This document shows, piece after piece, positions 1 through 8,901 of a stretch of 43,347 bases of DNA. Position 1 is the stretch's first letter; every line of letters begins with the position of its first letter. The translations under genes were made by a program, and so were the position numbers. The stretch lies in contig JAIKXO010000112.1 in assembly GCA_024684065.1 (NCBI GenBank), positions 1 to 43,347 of the forward strand, given 5' to 3'. Below the pieces are notes generated by a model that saw nothing but the letters and a program-made list of their open reading frames with translations, was not told the DNA's origin and made no database searches. The DNA comes from Lachnospiraceae bacterium (GTDB taxonomy: Bacteria > Bacillota_A > Clostridia > Lachnospirales > Lachnospiraceae).

Positions 1-609
1 GTTGCCGTTGAAAAGAGGGATAGGAGCGGTTCTGAAATACTTTACCTTAATCAGGATATGAGAGAGCTTGATCTTTACAGCACGGTCGGAACGGTTTACT
101 GTCTTTGTGACAGTATTAATTACCTGATTAAAGATGAAGACGTAGCAAAGACCTTTAAAAGGGTCTTTGATTTTTTATATCCCGGAGGCCTTTTTATTTT
201 CGACTTCAATACTGATCATAAATATAGAAATGTGATCGGAACGAGGACCATAGCCGAGGACAGGGACGATGTAAGCTTTATCTGGGAAAACAGTTATGAT
301 GCGGAATCCGGGATAAATGAATATAATCTTACGATTTTTATAAAAAACTCTTATTTTTCCGATTTTAAGGATGAGCCAGAGGAAGAGTTAAATACTTTTG
401 AAAGTGACGATAACTTTTTTGAAGATCTATATAGAAAGCATTCCGAGACCCATCTGCAGCGTGGCTATTCCTTTACAGATATGACGGCGTTTGTTGAGGA
501 GGCAGGCTTTATTCTTGTTGATGCTTTTGATCTGGATATGGAAAAACGACGGGAGCCCGGAGATATTTCGGAGAGGATCTTCATTGTTGCAAAAAAGAAT
601 ATGAATTGA
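1..609 (+). CDS. Class I SAM-dependent methyltransferase, C-terminal part (5' end outside window)
   Basis: The reading frame is open from base 1, so the gene starts upstream of the window; an internal ATG at 58 is not the start because homologous-looking sequence precedes it (VAVEKRDRSGSEILYLNQD). The visible part begins near the second strand of a Rossmann methyltransferase fold: an acidic DMREL segment, then a CLCDSINYL stretch typical of the motif IV region, then a PGGLFIFDFNT strand that matches the usual post-motif of small-molecule methyltransferases. The glycine-rich SAM loop lies upstream and cannot be checked. The C-terminus (RGYSFTDMTAFVEEAGF) is typical of the family. Substrate unknown. 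The gene ends 150 bases before hslO, which has its own promoter. Confidence 0.8.
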   Translation, partial: VAVEKRDRSGSEILYLNQDMRELDLYSTVGTVYCLCDSINYLIKDEDVAKTFKRVFDFLYPGGLFIFDFNTDHKYRNVIGTRTIAEDRDDVSFIWENSYDAESGINEYNLTIFIKNSYFSDFKDEPEEELNTFESDDNFFEDLYRKHSETHLQRGYSFTDMTAFVEEAGFILVDAFDLDMEKRREPGDISERIFIVAKKNMN

Positions 610-676
610 CAGATAGCTTTATCTGCGTGGAGACAGAAAACGATTAGAAAGAATGGCCATGTTTTATCATTCGGGG

Positions 677-705
677 TTGACAACAGAACATACGTTCGAT
701 ACAAT
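677..705 (+). promoter_or_regulatory. Sigma-A type promoter of hslO
   Basis: TTGACA at 677-682 and TACAAT at 700-705 are separated by exactly 17 bases. Transcription would start near 712, giving a 48-base leader before the hslO ATG. The match to the housekeeping consensus is strong, but this is read from sequence only. Confidence 0.7.
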
Positions 706-759
706 AACAATATAAAATAAATATGGCGAAAAGATAATAATGATGGAGCTTGGGAATCG

Positions 760-1641
760 ATGGATAAAAGTGATCACATTGTTATAGCGACAGCCGCAGA
801 CGGGCAGATAAGGGCGTATGCGGCAAGCACGAGAGGGATTTGCGAGGATGCAAGAAAAGCCCATAATACAAGTCCCATTGCTACGGCGGCTCTTGGGAGA
901 CTTATGACGGCCGGGGCCATGATGGGACTTATGCTTAAAAATCCGACAGACCTGCTGACTCTTCAGATAAGGGGAGATGGTCCTGTAAAAGGGATTACGG
1001 TCACCGCGGATGCGGATGCAAACGTAAAAGGATTTGTAAAGGTTCCTGATGTGATGCTTCCTCCTAATCGGATGGGGAAGCTTGATGTTGGAGGAGCTGT
1101 TGGAAAAGGCGTTTTGAGCGTGATAAAGGATCTTGGGCTTAAGGATCCTTATATAGGGCAGGTTGAGCTGCAGACCGGTGAGATAGCGGATGACCTTACT
1201 TATTACTATGCGGTGTCGGAGCAGACGCCTTCGGCGGTTTCCCTTGGCGTGCTGATGGAAAAGAATAATACTGTGAAGCAGGCAGGAGGCTTCATTATTC
1301 AGCTGATGCCGGGAATTTCCGATGAGATCGTTGATAAGCTTGAAGGAAATCTCAGGACTGTTCCGAGTGCGACTGCCATGCTTGACAGCGGTATGTCTCC
1401 TGAGGATATGCTGAAAAGCGTTCTTTCAGAGTTCAGGCTGGAAATACTGGATACGAGGCCTGCGAGGTTTAAATGTAACTGCTCGGCGGAAAGAATAGAA
1501 AAGGTCCTGATAAGCGTAGGAAAAGAAGAGCTTGTGGATATGATAAAAGATGGAAAGCCGGTTGAGGTTAAATGTCAGTTCTGTAATAAATCCTACAGCT
1601 TTGATACCGAAAAATTAAAGGAGCTTGTAAAAAAGCTTTAA
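760..1641 (+). CDS. hslO: Hsp33 redox-regulated holdase chaperone
   Basis: This 293-residue protein matches Hsp33, a cytosolic chaperone that is inactive when reduced and binds unfolding proteins after oxidative stress. The C-terminal zinc switch is complete: C239-N-C241, a 30-residue gap, then C272-x-x-C275, which is the family CXC/CXXC arrangement. The N-terminal core carries typical text such as IRAYAASTRGICEDARK and LQIRGDGPVKGI. Length fits the family. The ATG at 760 has a modest GGAG site about 12 bases upstream and sits downstream of a strong promoter. It appears monocistronic: a 252-base gap follows before dapF. Confidence 0.95.
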   Translation: MDKSDHIVIATAADGQIRAYAASTRGICEDARKAHNTSPIATAALGRLMTAGAMMGLMLKNPTDLLTLQIRGDGPVKGITVTADADANVKGFVKVPDVMLPPNRMGKLDVGGAVGKGVLSVIKDLGLKDPYIGQVELQTGEIADDLTYYYAVSEQTPSAVSLGVLMEKNNTVKQAGGFIIQLMPGISDEIVDKLEGNLRTVPSATAMLDSGMSPEDMLKSVLSEFRLEILDTRPARFKCNCSAERIEKVLISVGKEELVDMIKDGKPVEVKCQFCNKSYSFDTEKLKELVKKL

Positions 1642-1674
1642 TGCCTGTATGAAACATAGCACGTTACGGATACG

Positions 1675-1712
1675 ATATATAGCTATTATCCTTGCGGCAG
1701 AGGACTATATAT
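1675..1712. repeat. Short inverted repeat between hslO and dapF
   Basis: ATATATAG (1675-1682) and CTATATAT (1705-1712) are perfect reverse complements around a 22-base loop. The stem is pure A/T apart from one pair, so it is weak as an RNA terminator and no T run follows. It could be a protein-binding site or chance in AT-rich DNA. The rest of the 1642-1893 gap holds no gene and no convincing promoter. Confidence 0.3.
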
Positions 1713-1893
1713 TGTATTATTGACGTGTTATATTTTTGTTTAATGTAAAACAGATTATTATAACAAACGGAAAAATACTATGATTTGCCGTGCCTATGTA
1801 TATTTTTTTTATTGCAGGATCAGTGCGGCTGGCGCAGATGGCGTATTACTGAATGAAAATCTGTGATTCACTATAGTTAAGGGAGATCAGTTT

Positions 1894-2820
1894 ATGAAGT
1901 TTACGAAAATGCATGGGATTGGGAACGATTATATCTATATCGAGACCTTTACTCAGAAGATAGGCGATGATTTGAAGGTTGAGCTTGTAAGGAACTTAAG
2001 CGACAGGCATTTCGGGATAGGGGGAGATGGTGTTATCTTTGTCAATCCCTCTGACGAGGCTGATTGTGAAATGGAGATGTATAATGCAGACGGCAGCAGG
2101 TCGGAAATGTGTGGAAACGGAATACGTTGTGTGGGAAAGCTTCTGTATGATCACGGTTTTACCGACAAGACCGATATTTCTGTCATTTCGGCAGGAACAA
2201 TAAAAAAACTTAAGATGGTTCCCAAAACGGAGGAGTATAACAGGTTTTCCGGTTTGAAATACGGAAAGCGTAAGGATGGAACTGTGATAGACAGTGTGAC
2301 CGTAAATATGGGCAAACCAATACTTAAACCTGCTGAAATTCCGGTAATGCCTTTAAAGTACGATGATAAAATATCCTGTGATATTGACTTTGATTCCAAA
2401 GATTTATGTTTGATGATGCCTCTTGATATTGACGGCAGTAATTACAAAATTACATGCGTTTCCATGGGGAACCCTCATGCGGTAATATACGTTGATGATC
2501 CAGATGCTTTTCCGTTAATGGCAGAGGGACCAAAGATAGAAAATCATAAAATCTTTCCCAGAAAAACCAATGTCGAATTTATAAAGATCATAGACCGGAA
2601 TAACATTAGAATGAGGGTGTGGGAAAGAGGCACCGGAGAAACCTATGCATGTGGCACGGGAGCCTGTGCTGCCGCGGTTTCCAGTGTTTTGAACGGCTTT
2701 ACAGACACTGATGTTATCGTTCACCTGAAAGGAGGAGATCTTTCGATAACATGGGATAGGAGCGTTGATGCGGTGTTTATGACCGGAACGGCTGTTACTG
2801 TGTTTGAGGGTGTATTCTGA
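1894..2820 (+). CDS. dapF: Diaminopimelate epimerase
   Basis: DapF interconverts LL- and meso-diaminopimelate, the last racemisation before meso-DAP enters lysine synthesis and peptidoglycan. Both catalytic cysteines are visible: C73 in SEMCGNGIRC and C253 in ETYACGTGAC. The N-terminus MKFTKMHGIGNDYIY is diagnostic, and the GMGNPHAV-like segment is present as VSMGNPHAVI. At 308 residues it is about 30 longer than most bacterial DapF; the extra length lies between about residues 115 and 185, away from the active site. The start is supported by GGGAG at 1881-1885. No neighbour is a lysine-pathway gene. Confidence 0.95.
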   Translation: MKFTKMHGIGNDYIYIETFTQKIGDDLKVELVRNLSDRHFGIGGDGVIFVNPSDEADCEMEMYNADGSRSEMCGNGIRCVGKLLYDHGFTDKTDISVISAGTIKKLKMVPKTEEYNRFSGLKYGKRKDGTVIDSVTVNMGKPILKPAEIPVMPLKYDDKISCDIDFDSKDLCLMMPLDIDGSNYKITCVSMGNPHAVIYVDDPDAFPLMAEGPKIENHKIFPRKTNVEFIKIIDRNNIRMRVWERGTGETYACGTGACAAAVSSVLNGFTDTDVIVHLKGGDLSITWDRSVDAVFMTGTAVTVFEGVF

Positions 2821-3014
2821 TTGGGTTTAATCGAAATTTAGCCGTCAATAAATAAAATAACGACATGTTGCTAAAAACAGCAAACGTAGTAACGGTGCGG
2901 ATTTCCGGGGTTATTCTTTTAATATAATAATATTTAACAAAAAGTAACTTTGTCGAAAATTTCAAAATGTTAAATAATGATTTAATTCGAAAAACAATAA
3001 TAACGGAGGAAATT

Positions 3015-5135
3015 ATGAGAAGTAATGTTCCCGAGATATTCGGAAGCATGGTTTTTAATGATGCGATAATGCGTGACAAGCTTCCGAAAGATATTTACAG
3101 ATCCCTGAAAAAGACGATAGAGGACGGCAGGGATCTGGATATCGCAGTGGCAAATGTGGTAGCTATCGCCATGAAGGACTGGGCAATTGAAAAAGGAGCC
3201 ACGCACTATACCCACTGGTTTCAGCCGTTGACGGGAGTTACAGCTGAAAAACATGACAGTTTTATCTCACCGCAGAATGACGGAAGAGTGATAATGGAGT
3301 TTTCCGGCAAGGAGTTGATAAAGGGTGAGCCGGATGCGTCAAGCTTCCCTTCCGGAGGGCTCAGAGCAACATTCGAAGCCAGGGGTTATACCGCATGGGA
3401 CCCAACAAGCTATGCGTTTGTAAAGGATGATGTTCTTTGCATTCCAACGGCTTTTTATTCGTATGGGGGAGAGGCTCTTGATAAAAAGACCCCTCTTTTA
3501 CGATCGATGGAAACGCTCAGCGAACAGGCGGTCAGGATATTAAAGCTTTTCGGGAATAATGATGTAAAGCGCGTTGTTACTACGGTCGGTCCTGAACAGG
3601 AGTATTTTCTGATAGACAGGTCTTTATACGAAAGAAGAAAAGACCTGATCTATTGCGGGCGCACATTATTCGGTACCAGGCCACCGAAGGGACAGGAGCT
3701 TGACGACCATTATTTCGGTGCTATCAAGCCGAGGGTCCAGGCTTTCATGAAGGAGCTTAACGAGGAACTTTGGAAATTAGGGATCATGTCCAAGACCGAG
3801 CACAATGAAGCGGCTCCCGCTCAGCATGAAATGGCCCCTATTTATGATACTGCAAATATAGCCATAGACCATAATCAGATCACCATGGAGGTTATGAAAA
3901 ATGTCGCAAAAAGGCATAAATTCATATGCCTGCTCCATGAAAAGCCTTTTGAGGGCGTTAATGGTTCCGGTAAGCATAATAACTGGTCGATGGTGACGGA
4001 TAATGGCACAAATCTTCTCGAACCGGGGAAATCCCCTCATGAGAACGCGCAATTCCTTCTTTTTATCGTTGCGATTATCAAGGCCGTGGACGAATATCAG
4101 GACCTGCTGAGGCTTTCCATAGCCTCGGCGGGAAATGACCACCGTCTGGGCGCTCTGGAGGCGCCTCCTGCGATAATGTCTATTTTTCTGGGGGACGATC
4201 TAGATGCCATACTGAAATCTATAGAAAGCGGTATGTCATACAGCGGAAGAGGCACCTCAAAAATGGATATAGGGGTTCATGTATTGCCAAAGCTTCCGAA
4301 AGATACTACCGACAGGAACAGAACTTCTCCTTTTGCTTTTACGGGAAACAAATTTGAATTCAGAAGCTGCGGATCCTCAATGTCTGTCTCCGGGCCAAAT
4401 ACCATACTCAATACCATAGTGGCCGAATCTCTTAAGCAGTTTGCCGATGAGCTTGAAAAGGCTGAAGACTTTACAGATGCTCTCTATGAGCTATTGAAAC
4501 GGACTATCAGGAAGCACAGGAGGATCATATTCAACGGAGACGGATATTCCAGGGAATGGGAGGAGGAGGCCGCAAAACGGGGGCTTTTAAACCTTCCTAC
4601 CACAGTAGATGCGCTTCCAAAGTATCTGGATCCAAAAAACCTTAAGTTATTTAAAGAACATAGGATTTTTACGGAAATCGAAGTTAGATCACGTTATGAG
4701 ATAGAACTGGAGGCTTATTCGAAGCTTATCAACATAGAAGGGCTTACCGCCGTGGATATGGCAAAAAAAGAAATACTTCCGGCCGTAAACAGGTATATCA
4801 TACAGCTTCTGGAAAGCGCGGAGAGGAAGCAGCGCATAGCAAAAAGCGGCCATATACCCGGGATTTCATGCGATATGGAGTCCGACCTTATCGTTAAGCT
4901 TTCCGGACTTGAAGACAAGGCTTACAAAAAGGTAAACGAGCTTGAAAAACTGCTCGAGGATATATCCGGGCCTAACGGAGAGGATGATGATAAGCTTGCG
5001 ACCGCAGTATTCTACAAAGACAGGATAATACCGGTAATGAAGGAGCTAAGAGGTTATATTGATGAAATGGAGAATAATACGGCAAAAGATCTCTGGCCTC
5101 TGCCGAGTTATGGCGACATGCTGTTTTCCGTTTAG
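3015..5135 (+). CDS. glnN: Glutamine synthetase, type III (GSIII)
   Basis: The 706-residue product makes glutamine from glutamate, ammonia and ATP and is the main ammonia-assimilating enzyme in many gut anaerobes. Its length and text ([12 protein letters not shown] at the N-terminus, [58 protein letters not shown]) identify the type III family rather than the 440-470-residue GlnA. I chose ATG 3015 over an in-frame ATG at 2967 because CGGAGG lies 6-7 bases upstream and GSIII proteins start close to the VPEIFG motif. The 194-base upstream region is AT-rich, with a TATAAT at 2923-2928 but no clear -35. No nitrogen-regulatory gene is adjacent. Confidence 0.95.
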   Translation: MRSNVPEIFGSMVFNDAIMRDKLPKDIYRSLKKTIEDGRDLDIAVANVVAIAMKDWAIEKGATHYTHWFQPLTGVTAEKHDSFISPQNDGRVIMEFSGKELIKGEPDASSFPSGGLRATFEARGYTAWDPTSYAFVKDDVLCIPTAFYSYGGEALDKKTPLLRSMETLSEQAVRILKLFGNNDVKRVVTTVGPEQEYFLIDRSLYERRKDLIYCGRTLFGTRPPKGQELDDHYFGAIKPRVQAFMKELNEELWKLGIMSKTEHNEAAPAQHEMAPIYDTANIAIDHNQITMEVMKNVAKRHKFICLLHEKPFEGVNGSGKHNNWSMVTDNGTNLLEPGKSPHENAQFLLFIVAIIKAVDEYQDLLRLSIASAGNDHRLGALEAPPAIMSIFLGDDLDAILKSIESGMSYSGRGTSKMDIGVHVLPKLPKDTTDRNRTSPFAFTGNKFEFRSCGSSMSVSGPNTILNTIVAESLKQFADELEKAEDFTDALYELLKRTIRKHRRIIFNGDGYSREWEEEAAKRGLLNLPTTVDALPKYLDPKNLKLFKEHRIFTEIEVRSRYEIELEAYSKLINIEGLTAVDMAKKEILPAVNRYIIQLLESAERKQRIAKSGHIPGISCDMESDLIVKLSGLEDKAYKKVNELEKLLEDISGPNGEDDDKLATAVFYKDRIIPVMKELRGYIDEMENNTAKDLWPLPSYGDMLFSV

Positions 5136-5200
5136 GACCGTGCCCTGATGCTTTTGAGGTTATATCTGATAGATAAACAGGAGGCCTGTATAGAGAAAAT

Positions 5201-5222
5201 GATTCGATCGGATGATCGAATC
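5201..5222. repeat. Perfect 9-bp inverted repeat between glnN and addB
   Basis: GATTCGATC (5201-5209), loop GGAT, then GATCGAATC (5214-5222). The stem is perfect with a tetraloop, but no T run follows, so it is not a standard intrinsic terminator. A second small hairpin, ACAGG-AGG-CCTGT, lies at 5177-5189. Either could protect the glnN mRNA end or bind a regulator of addBA. Confidence 0.5.
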
Positions 5223-5295
5223 TGCATAAACTGAAGTTCGGGCTTAAATGTACGATTTACATCGAAATCGGCGCATAAACAGAGGAGAATTTTCA

Positions 5296-8200
5296 ATGGG
5301 ACTCAGGTTATGGACCGGAAGGTCGGGGAGCGGAAAATCGTTTTCGCTTTACAGTAAAATAATAGAAGAAGCCGAAAAAAATCCGGCCATGAACTATATT
5401 ATAATAGTTCCGGAACAGTTTACTCTCCAGACTCAGAAGGATATTCTGAGACTGTCTCCGAAGCACGGGATCCTGAATATAGATATTTTAAGCTTCAAAA
5501 GACTGGCGTACCGGGTTTTCGGGGAGGTCGGATTTAAGAGTGCCCAGGGAGTTCTGATCGACGATATGGGTAAAAATCTGATATTAAGAAGGCTTTTGGC
5601 GCAATATTCGGATGAACTTCCTATACTCGGAGCTAATGCGGCAAAGCTTGGATATGTTACGGAGATCAAATCGGCTATTTCGGAATTTATGCAGTACGGA
5701 ATAGGCGGAGCCGAAATAGAAAAGCTTATAAAAAGAGCCGAAAAAAGGCCTCTCCTGGCATCAAAACTCAAAGAATTACATACGTTATATAACGCATTTG
5801 AGAACTTTATAAAGGAAAGACTTATAACTGCGGAAGAGCTTCTCATTAAAGTAAGCGCATGCATTCCCGAGTCTGAAATGTTAAAATCGAGTGTTATTTC
5901 ATTCGATGGCTTTACGGGGTTTACACCGGTTCAGGAAAAAGTGATCAGAGCGCTCCTTGAACACTGTCCTGAAGTGAATGTTACGGTTCTGATAGATAAT
6001 AACAGCATAAATGGTAAAGAAAATTTAGAGCAACATGAGTTGTTCTATTTGAGCAAAAAAATGGGAAATTCGTTAAAAAAGCTTGCAAAAGATGCAGATG
6101 CCCTTATTCTGCCCGATTTTTCCATTGACCAGGACGTTCCGGCAAGGTTTTTAAGAGCTAACGCGGCGGATGCATGTGAAATGGCCCCGGCTCAGGAAAC
6201 AGAGGCATTTGACGCATCGACTGAAAAAGTCAAAAATCCAAAACTGATACATTTGGAGAGATTTCTTTTCAGGGACGAATGTCCGCCCTATAAAGGGAAG
6301 GATTCTGATGATATCAGGCTCTATTCCGGGCTGAACAGAAGCGATGAGATAACAAAGACGGCAATACTGATCAATGAATTAGTCAGAAAAAATAACTATG
6401 CATATCATGAGATTGCTGTAATAACAGGTGATATAGATTCGTATATGAATGTATGCGGGCGCATATTCACCCAATATGATATCCCGTTCTTTATTGATAA
6501 GAGTATTCCGATACTTTTAAATCCCTTTACGGAATATCTTAAAGCCATCCTGTCCGTAGTTTCCGATAATTATTCATATCCCTCGATCATCCGCTATTTA
6601 AGGTCGTATATGACAGACCTGCCAATGGAACGGATAGACAGACTCGATAACTATATTATAAGCCAGGGTATAAGAGGGAGGAAAAGATGGCATGAGCGAT
6701 TTATAAAAAGGAGCGGCAGCATATCAGAGGAAGAGCTTTCCCGGCTTGAGGCTGACAGGAAGGAGATAATAGAGCCTTTCCGCGAATTTGAAAAGGCTCT
6801 TACCGGAAAGGATGATAATGATCGTGGATTTTCCGCGGGAACTAAATTCCCTGCCGGGAGGATAACACGGGCACTATATGATTTTATAGTTAAGAACGAT
6901 TCGGCCGGAAAGCTTACCAGGCTTTCCAAAAAGCTTTCGGAAGAAGGGAATGAGATCAAGGCAAAGGAGCTTTCACAGATATATGGAAGGGTAATGGAGC
7001 TCTTAGATCAGATGACTGAGCTTCTCGGAGACGAGGAAACAGATATCAGGGAATATTCAGGCCTTTTGGATGCCGGATTTTCCGAGATCAGGATCGGTGT
7101 GGTGCCTAAAACCCATGACTATGTACAGATAGGTGATATAACCAGAAGCAGGCTGAAGAATATTAAAGCACTTTTCGTAGTGGGCGCAAACGACGGGATC
7201 ATTCCGGGAACAGGTACGAAAGGAGGCCTGATCTCAGATATTGACAGAGAATTCCTTTCGGAAAACGAGGACGGGATAAGCATGGCTCCGAGCCTTCGAC
7301 AGCAAGCCTACACTCAGAGGCTTTACCTGTATATGATGCTTACAAAACCATCCGAAAGGCTTTATATATCTTTTTCAAGGATCAGTGAAAGCGGCGGCTC
7401 CGTAAAGCCCTCATATCTGATAAAAATAATATGCGATATGTTTCCAAAACTGCGTTTTGACTTAAAGGGTCAGGACCTTGAAGACCGCATAGTTAATGAA
7501 AAAACGGCATATAGAGCTCTGTGTTCGGAAATTCGTGAATTTTGTCAGAGATTTGGTAAAGATCCCGGAAAAAACCGAAAATCCTTCGAAATTAAATATC
7601 TTAAGCTTTTCAACATATATAAATTAAATAACTATAATGATATGGCATTAAAACATCTTCTTGATGCAGCATTCAGCAAGGGACCGAACAGGTTTGAAAG
7701 TAAGATAAACAGGGCAATAGCGGGTGCTATATATGGCACCGGGATCAGTTGCGGGATTACCCGTCTGGAAAAATATGCAGAATGTGCGTATTCGCATTTC
7801 CTGATTTATGGTTTGAAGCTTAAGGAAAGGGAAGAATTTGTTTTTGATGCGAGGAATCTCGGAAGCCTTTTCCACGATGCTTTGATGTACTATGGAAGGC
7901 TCTTAAGAGAGAAGAATCTTAACTGGAATGACGTTACACAGGAAATGAGATATGAAATCATTGATGAGGCAGTCGAGAGGGCTGTAGGGAGCGGTAAATA
8001 CGGCTCTTTATATGCTGATCACCGCTCAGCATATATGAAAGAAAGAATAAGAAGATTTGCAAGAAGAAGCGTGGATACTTTGTCAGTGCATCTGAAAAAA
8101 GGGAGATTTGAGCCAAAGTACTTTGAACTCCCCTTTGGAAATGATGCCGGCAGTATCTCAATGGAATATAAACTGACGGAAGCTGAAAAACTCAACCTGA

Positions 8201-8901
8201 CCGGGAGGATAGACCGTATAGATGTCTGCGAGGATGGGGAAAATGTGTATATAAAGGTTATAGATTATAAATCCGGAAGTAAATCATTTGACTTAAGTTC
8301 GGTTTATGACGGAACGGATATACAGCTTCCGGTATATTTGTACGCTGCTTCAGAGTACTGCTCCGGAAAAGATGGTGAAAACAAGAAGAAAAATATAATT
8401 CCTGCGGGTTTCTTTTATTATCGGATCGATGATCCCGTTGTAGACTATGACGGTACTGAGAGTGACGAGTTAGACGGACTTATAAACAAAGAACTCAGGA
8501 TGAGCGGGATCGTTAATTCTGACGAAGAGATATATAAGCTTATAGATTCGGAGCTGAATGCTGATTCACATTCAAACTCTGATATTATCCCGGTGCGTCT
8601 TACAAAGAATGAAGCTTTCTATGCGGATTCCGCTGTAGTGAGCACACAGGATTTTCATACAATATCCGGGTTCGTTAACTTAAAAATAGCCGAGATGGGC
8701 AGGGAGATACTTGACGGGAACATAGAAATAAGACCGGACAGAGGCGAGGATTCGGTATGTGCTTATTGTAAGTTCGGTAATATATGCGCCAGATCGGTCC
8801 GGGAAGGGGACGCTAAGGAAAAACCGAAAGCGGGAAGGGAAGAGCTGTTGGCAAAGATGAGGGAGAAAATATCTCTATCAGGAGGGTCACAGGATGGGTA
8901 A
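5296..8901 (+). CDS. addB: AddB (RexB) subunit of helicase-nuclease for double-strand break repair
   Basis: AddB pairs with AddA to resect DNA ends for recombination, the Firmicutes counterpart of RecBCD. The 1201-residue protein opens with a Walker A loop (GRSGSGKS, residues 8-15). The C-terminal nuclease domain has GRIDRIDV and VIDYKSG. Four cysteines form the iron-sulfur staple: C830 (AECAYSHF) and C1155, C1158, C1164 (CAYCKFGNIC), matching the known C...C-x2-C-x5-C spacing. I chose ATG 5296, preceded by AGAGGAG, over an in-frame ATG at 5248 with no ribosome site; it puts Walker A at the usual place. The stop overlaps the addA start by 8 bases, implying translational coupling. Confidence 0.95.
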   Translation: MGLRLWTGRSGSGKSFSLYSKIIEEAEKNPAMNYIIIVPEQFTLQTQKDILRLSPKHGILNIDILSFKRLAYRVFGEVGFKSAQGVLIDDMGKNLILRRLLAQYSDELPILGANAAKLGYVTEIKSAISEFMQYGIGGAEIEKLIKRAEKRPLLASKLKELHTLYNAFENFIKERLITAEELLIKVSACIPESEMLKSSVISFDGFTGFTPVQEKVIRALLEHCPEVNVTVLIDNNSINGKENLEQHELFYLSKKMGNSLKKLAKDADALILPDFSIDQDVPARFLRANAADACEMAPAQETEAFDASTEKVKNPKLIHLERFLFRDECPPYKGKDSDDIRLYSGLNRSDEITKTAILINELVRKNNYAYHEIAVITGDIDSYMNVCGRIFTQYDIPFFIDKSIPILLNPFTEYLKAILSVVSDNYSYPSIIRYLRSYMTDLPMERIDRLDNYIISQGIRGRKRWHERFIKRSGSISEEELSRLEADRKEIIEPFREFEKALTGKDDNDRGFSAGTKFPAGRITRALYDFIVKNDSAGKLTRLSKKLSEEGNEIKAKELSQIYGRVMELLDQMTELLGDEETDIREYSGLLDAGFSEIRIGVVPKTHDYVQIGDITRSRLKNIKALFVVGANDGIIPGTGTKGGLISDIDREFLSENEDGISMAPSLRQQAYTQRLYLYMMLTKPSERLYISFSRISESGGSVKPSYLIKIICDMFPKLRFDLKGQDLEDRIVNEKTAYRALCSEIREFCQRFGKDPGKNRKSFEIKYLKLFNIYKLNNYNDMALKHLLDAAFSKGPNRFESKINRAIAGAIYGTGISCGITRLEKYAECAYSHFLIYGLKLKEREEFVFDARNLGSLFHDALMYYGRLLREKNLNWNDVTQEMRYEIIDEAVERAVGSGKYGSLYADHRSAYMKERIRRFARRSVDTLSVHLKKGRFEPKYFELPFGNDAGSISMEYKLTEAEKLNLTGRIDRIDVCEDGENVYIKVIDYKSGSKSFDLSSVYDGTDIQLPVYLYAASEYCSGKDGENKKKNIIPAGFFYYRIDDPVVDYDGTESDELDGLINKELRMSGIVNSDEEIYKLIDSELNADSHSNSDIIPVRLTKNEAFYADSAVVSTQDFHTISGFVNLKIAEMGREILDGNIEIRPDRGEDSVCAYCKFGNICARSVREGDAKEKPKAGREELLAKMREKISLSGGSQDG

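Noticed and set aside
1720..1764. Possible promoters for dapF (TTGACG at 1720; TATAAC at 1759)
   Set aside because: Spacing to a usable partner box is wrong or the hexamers are poor.
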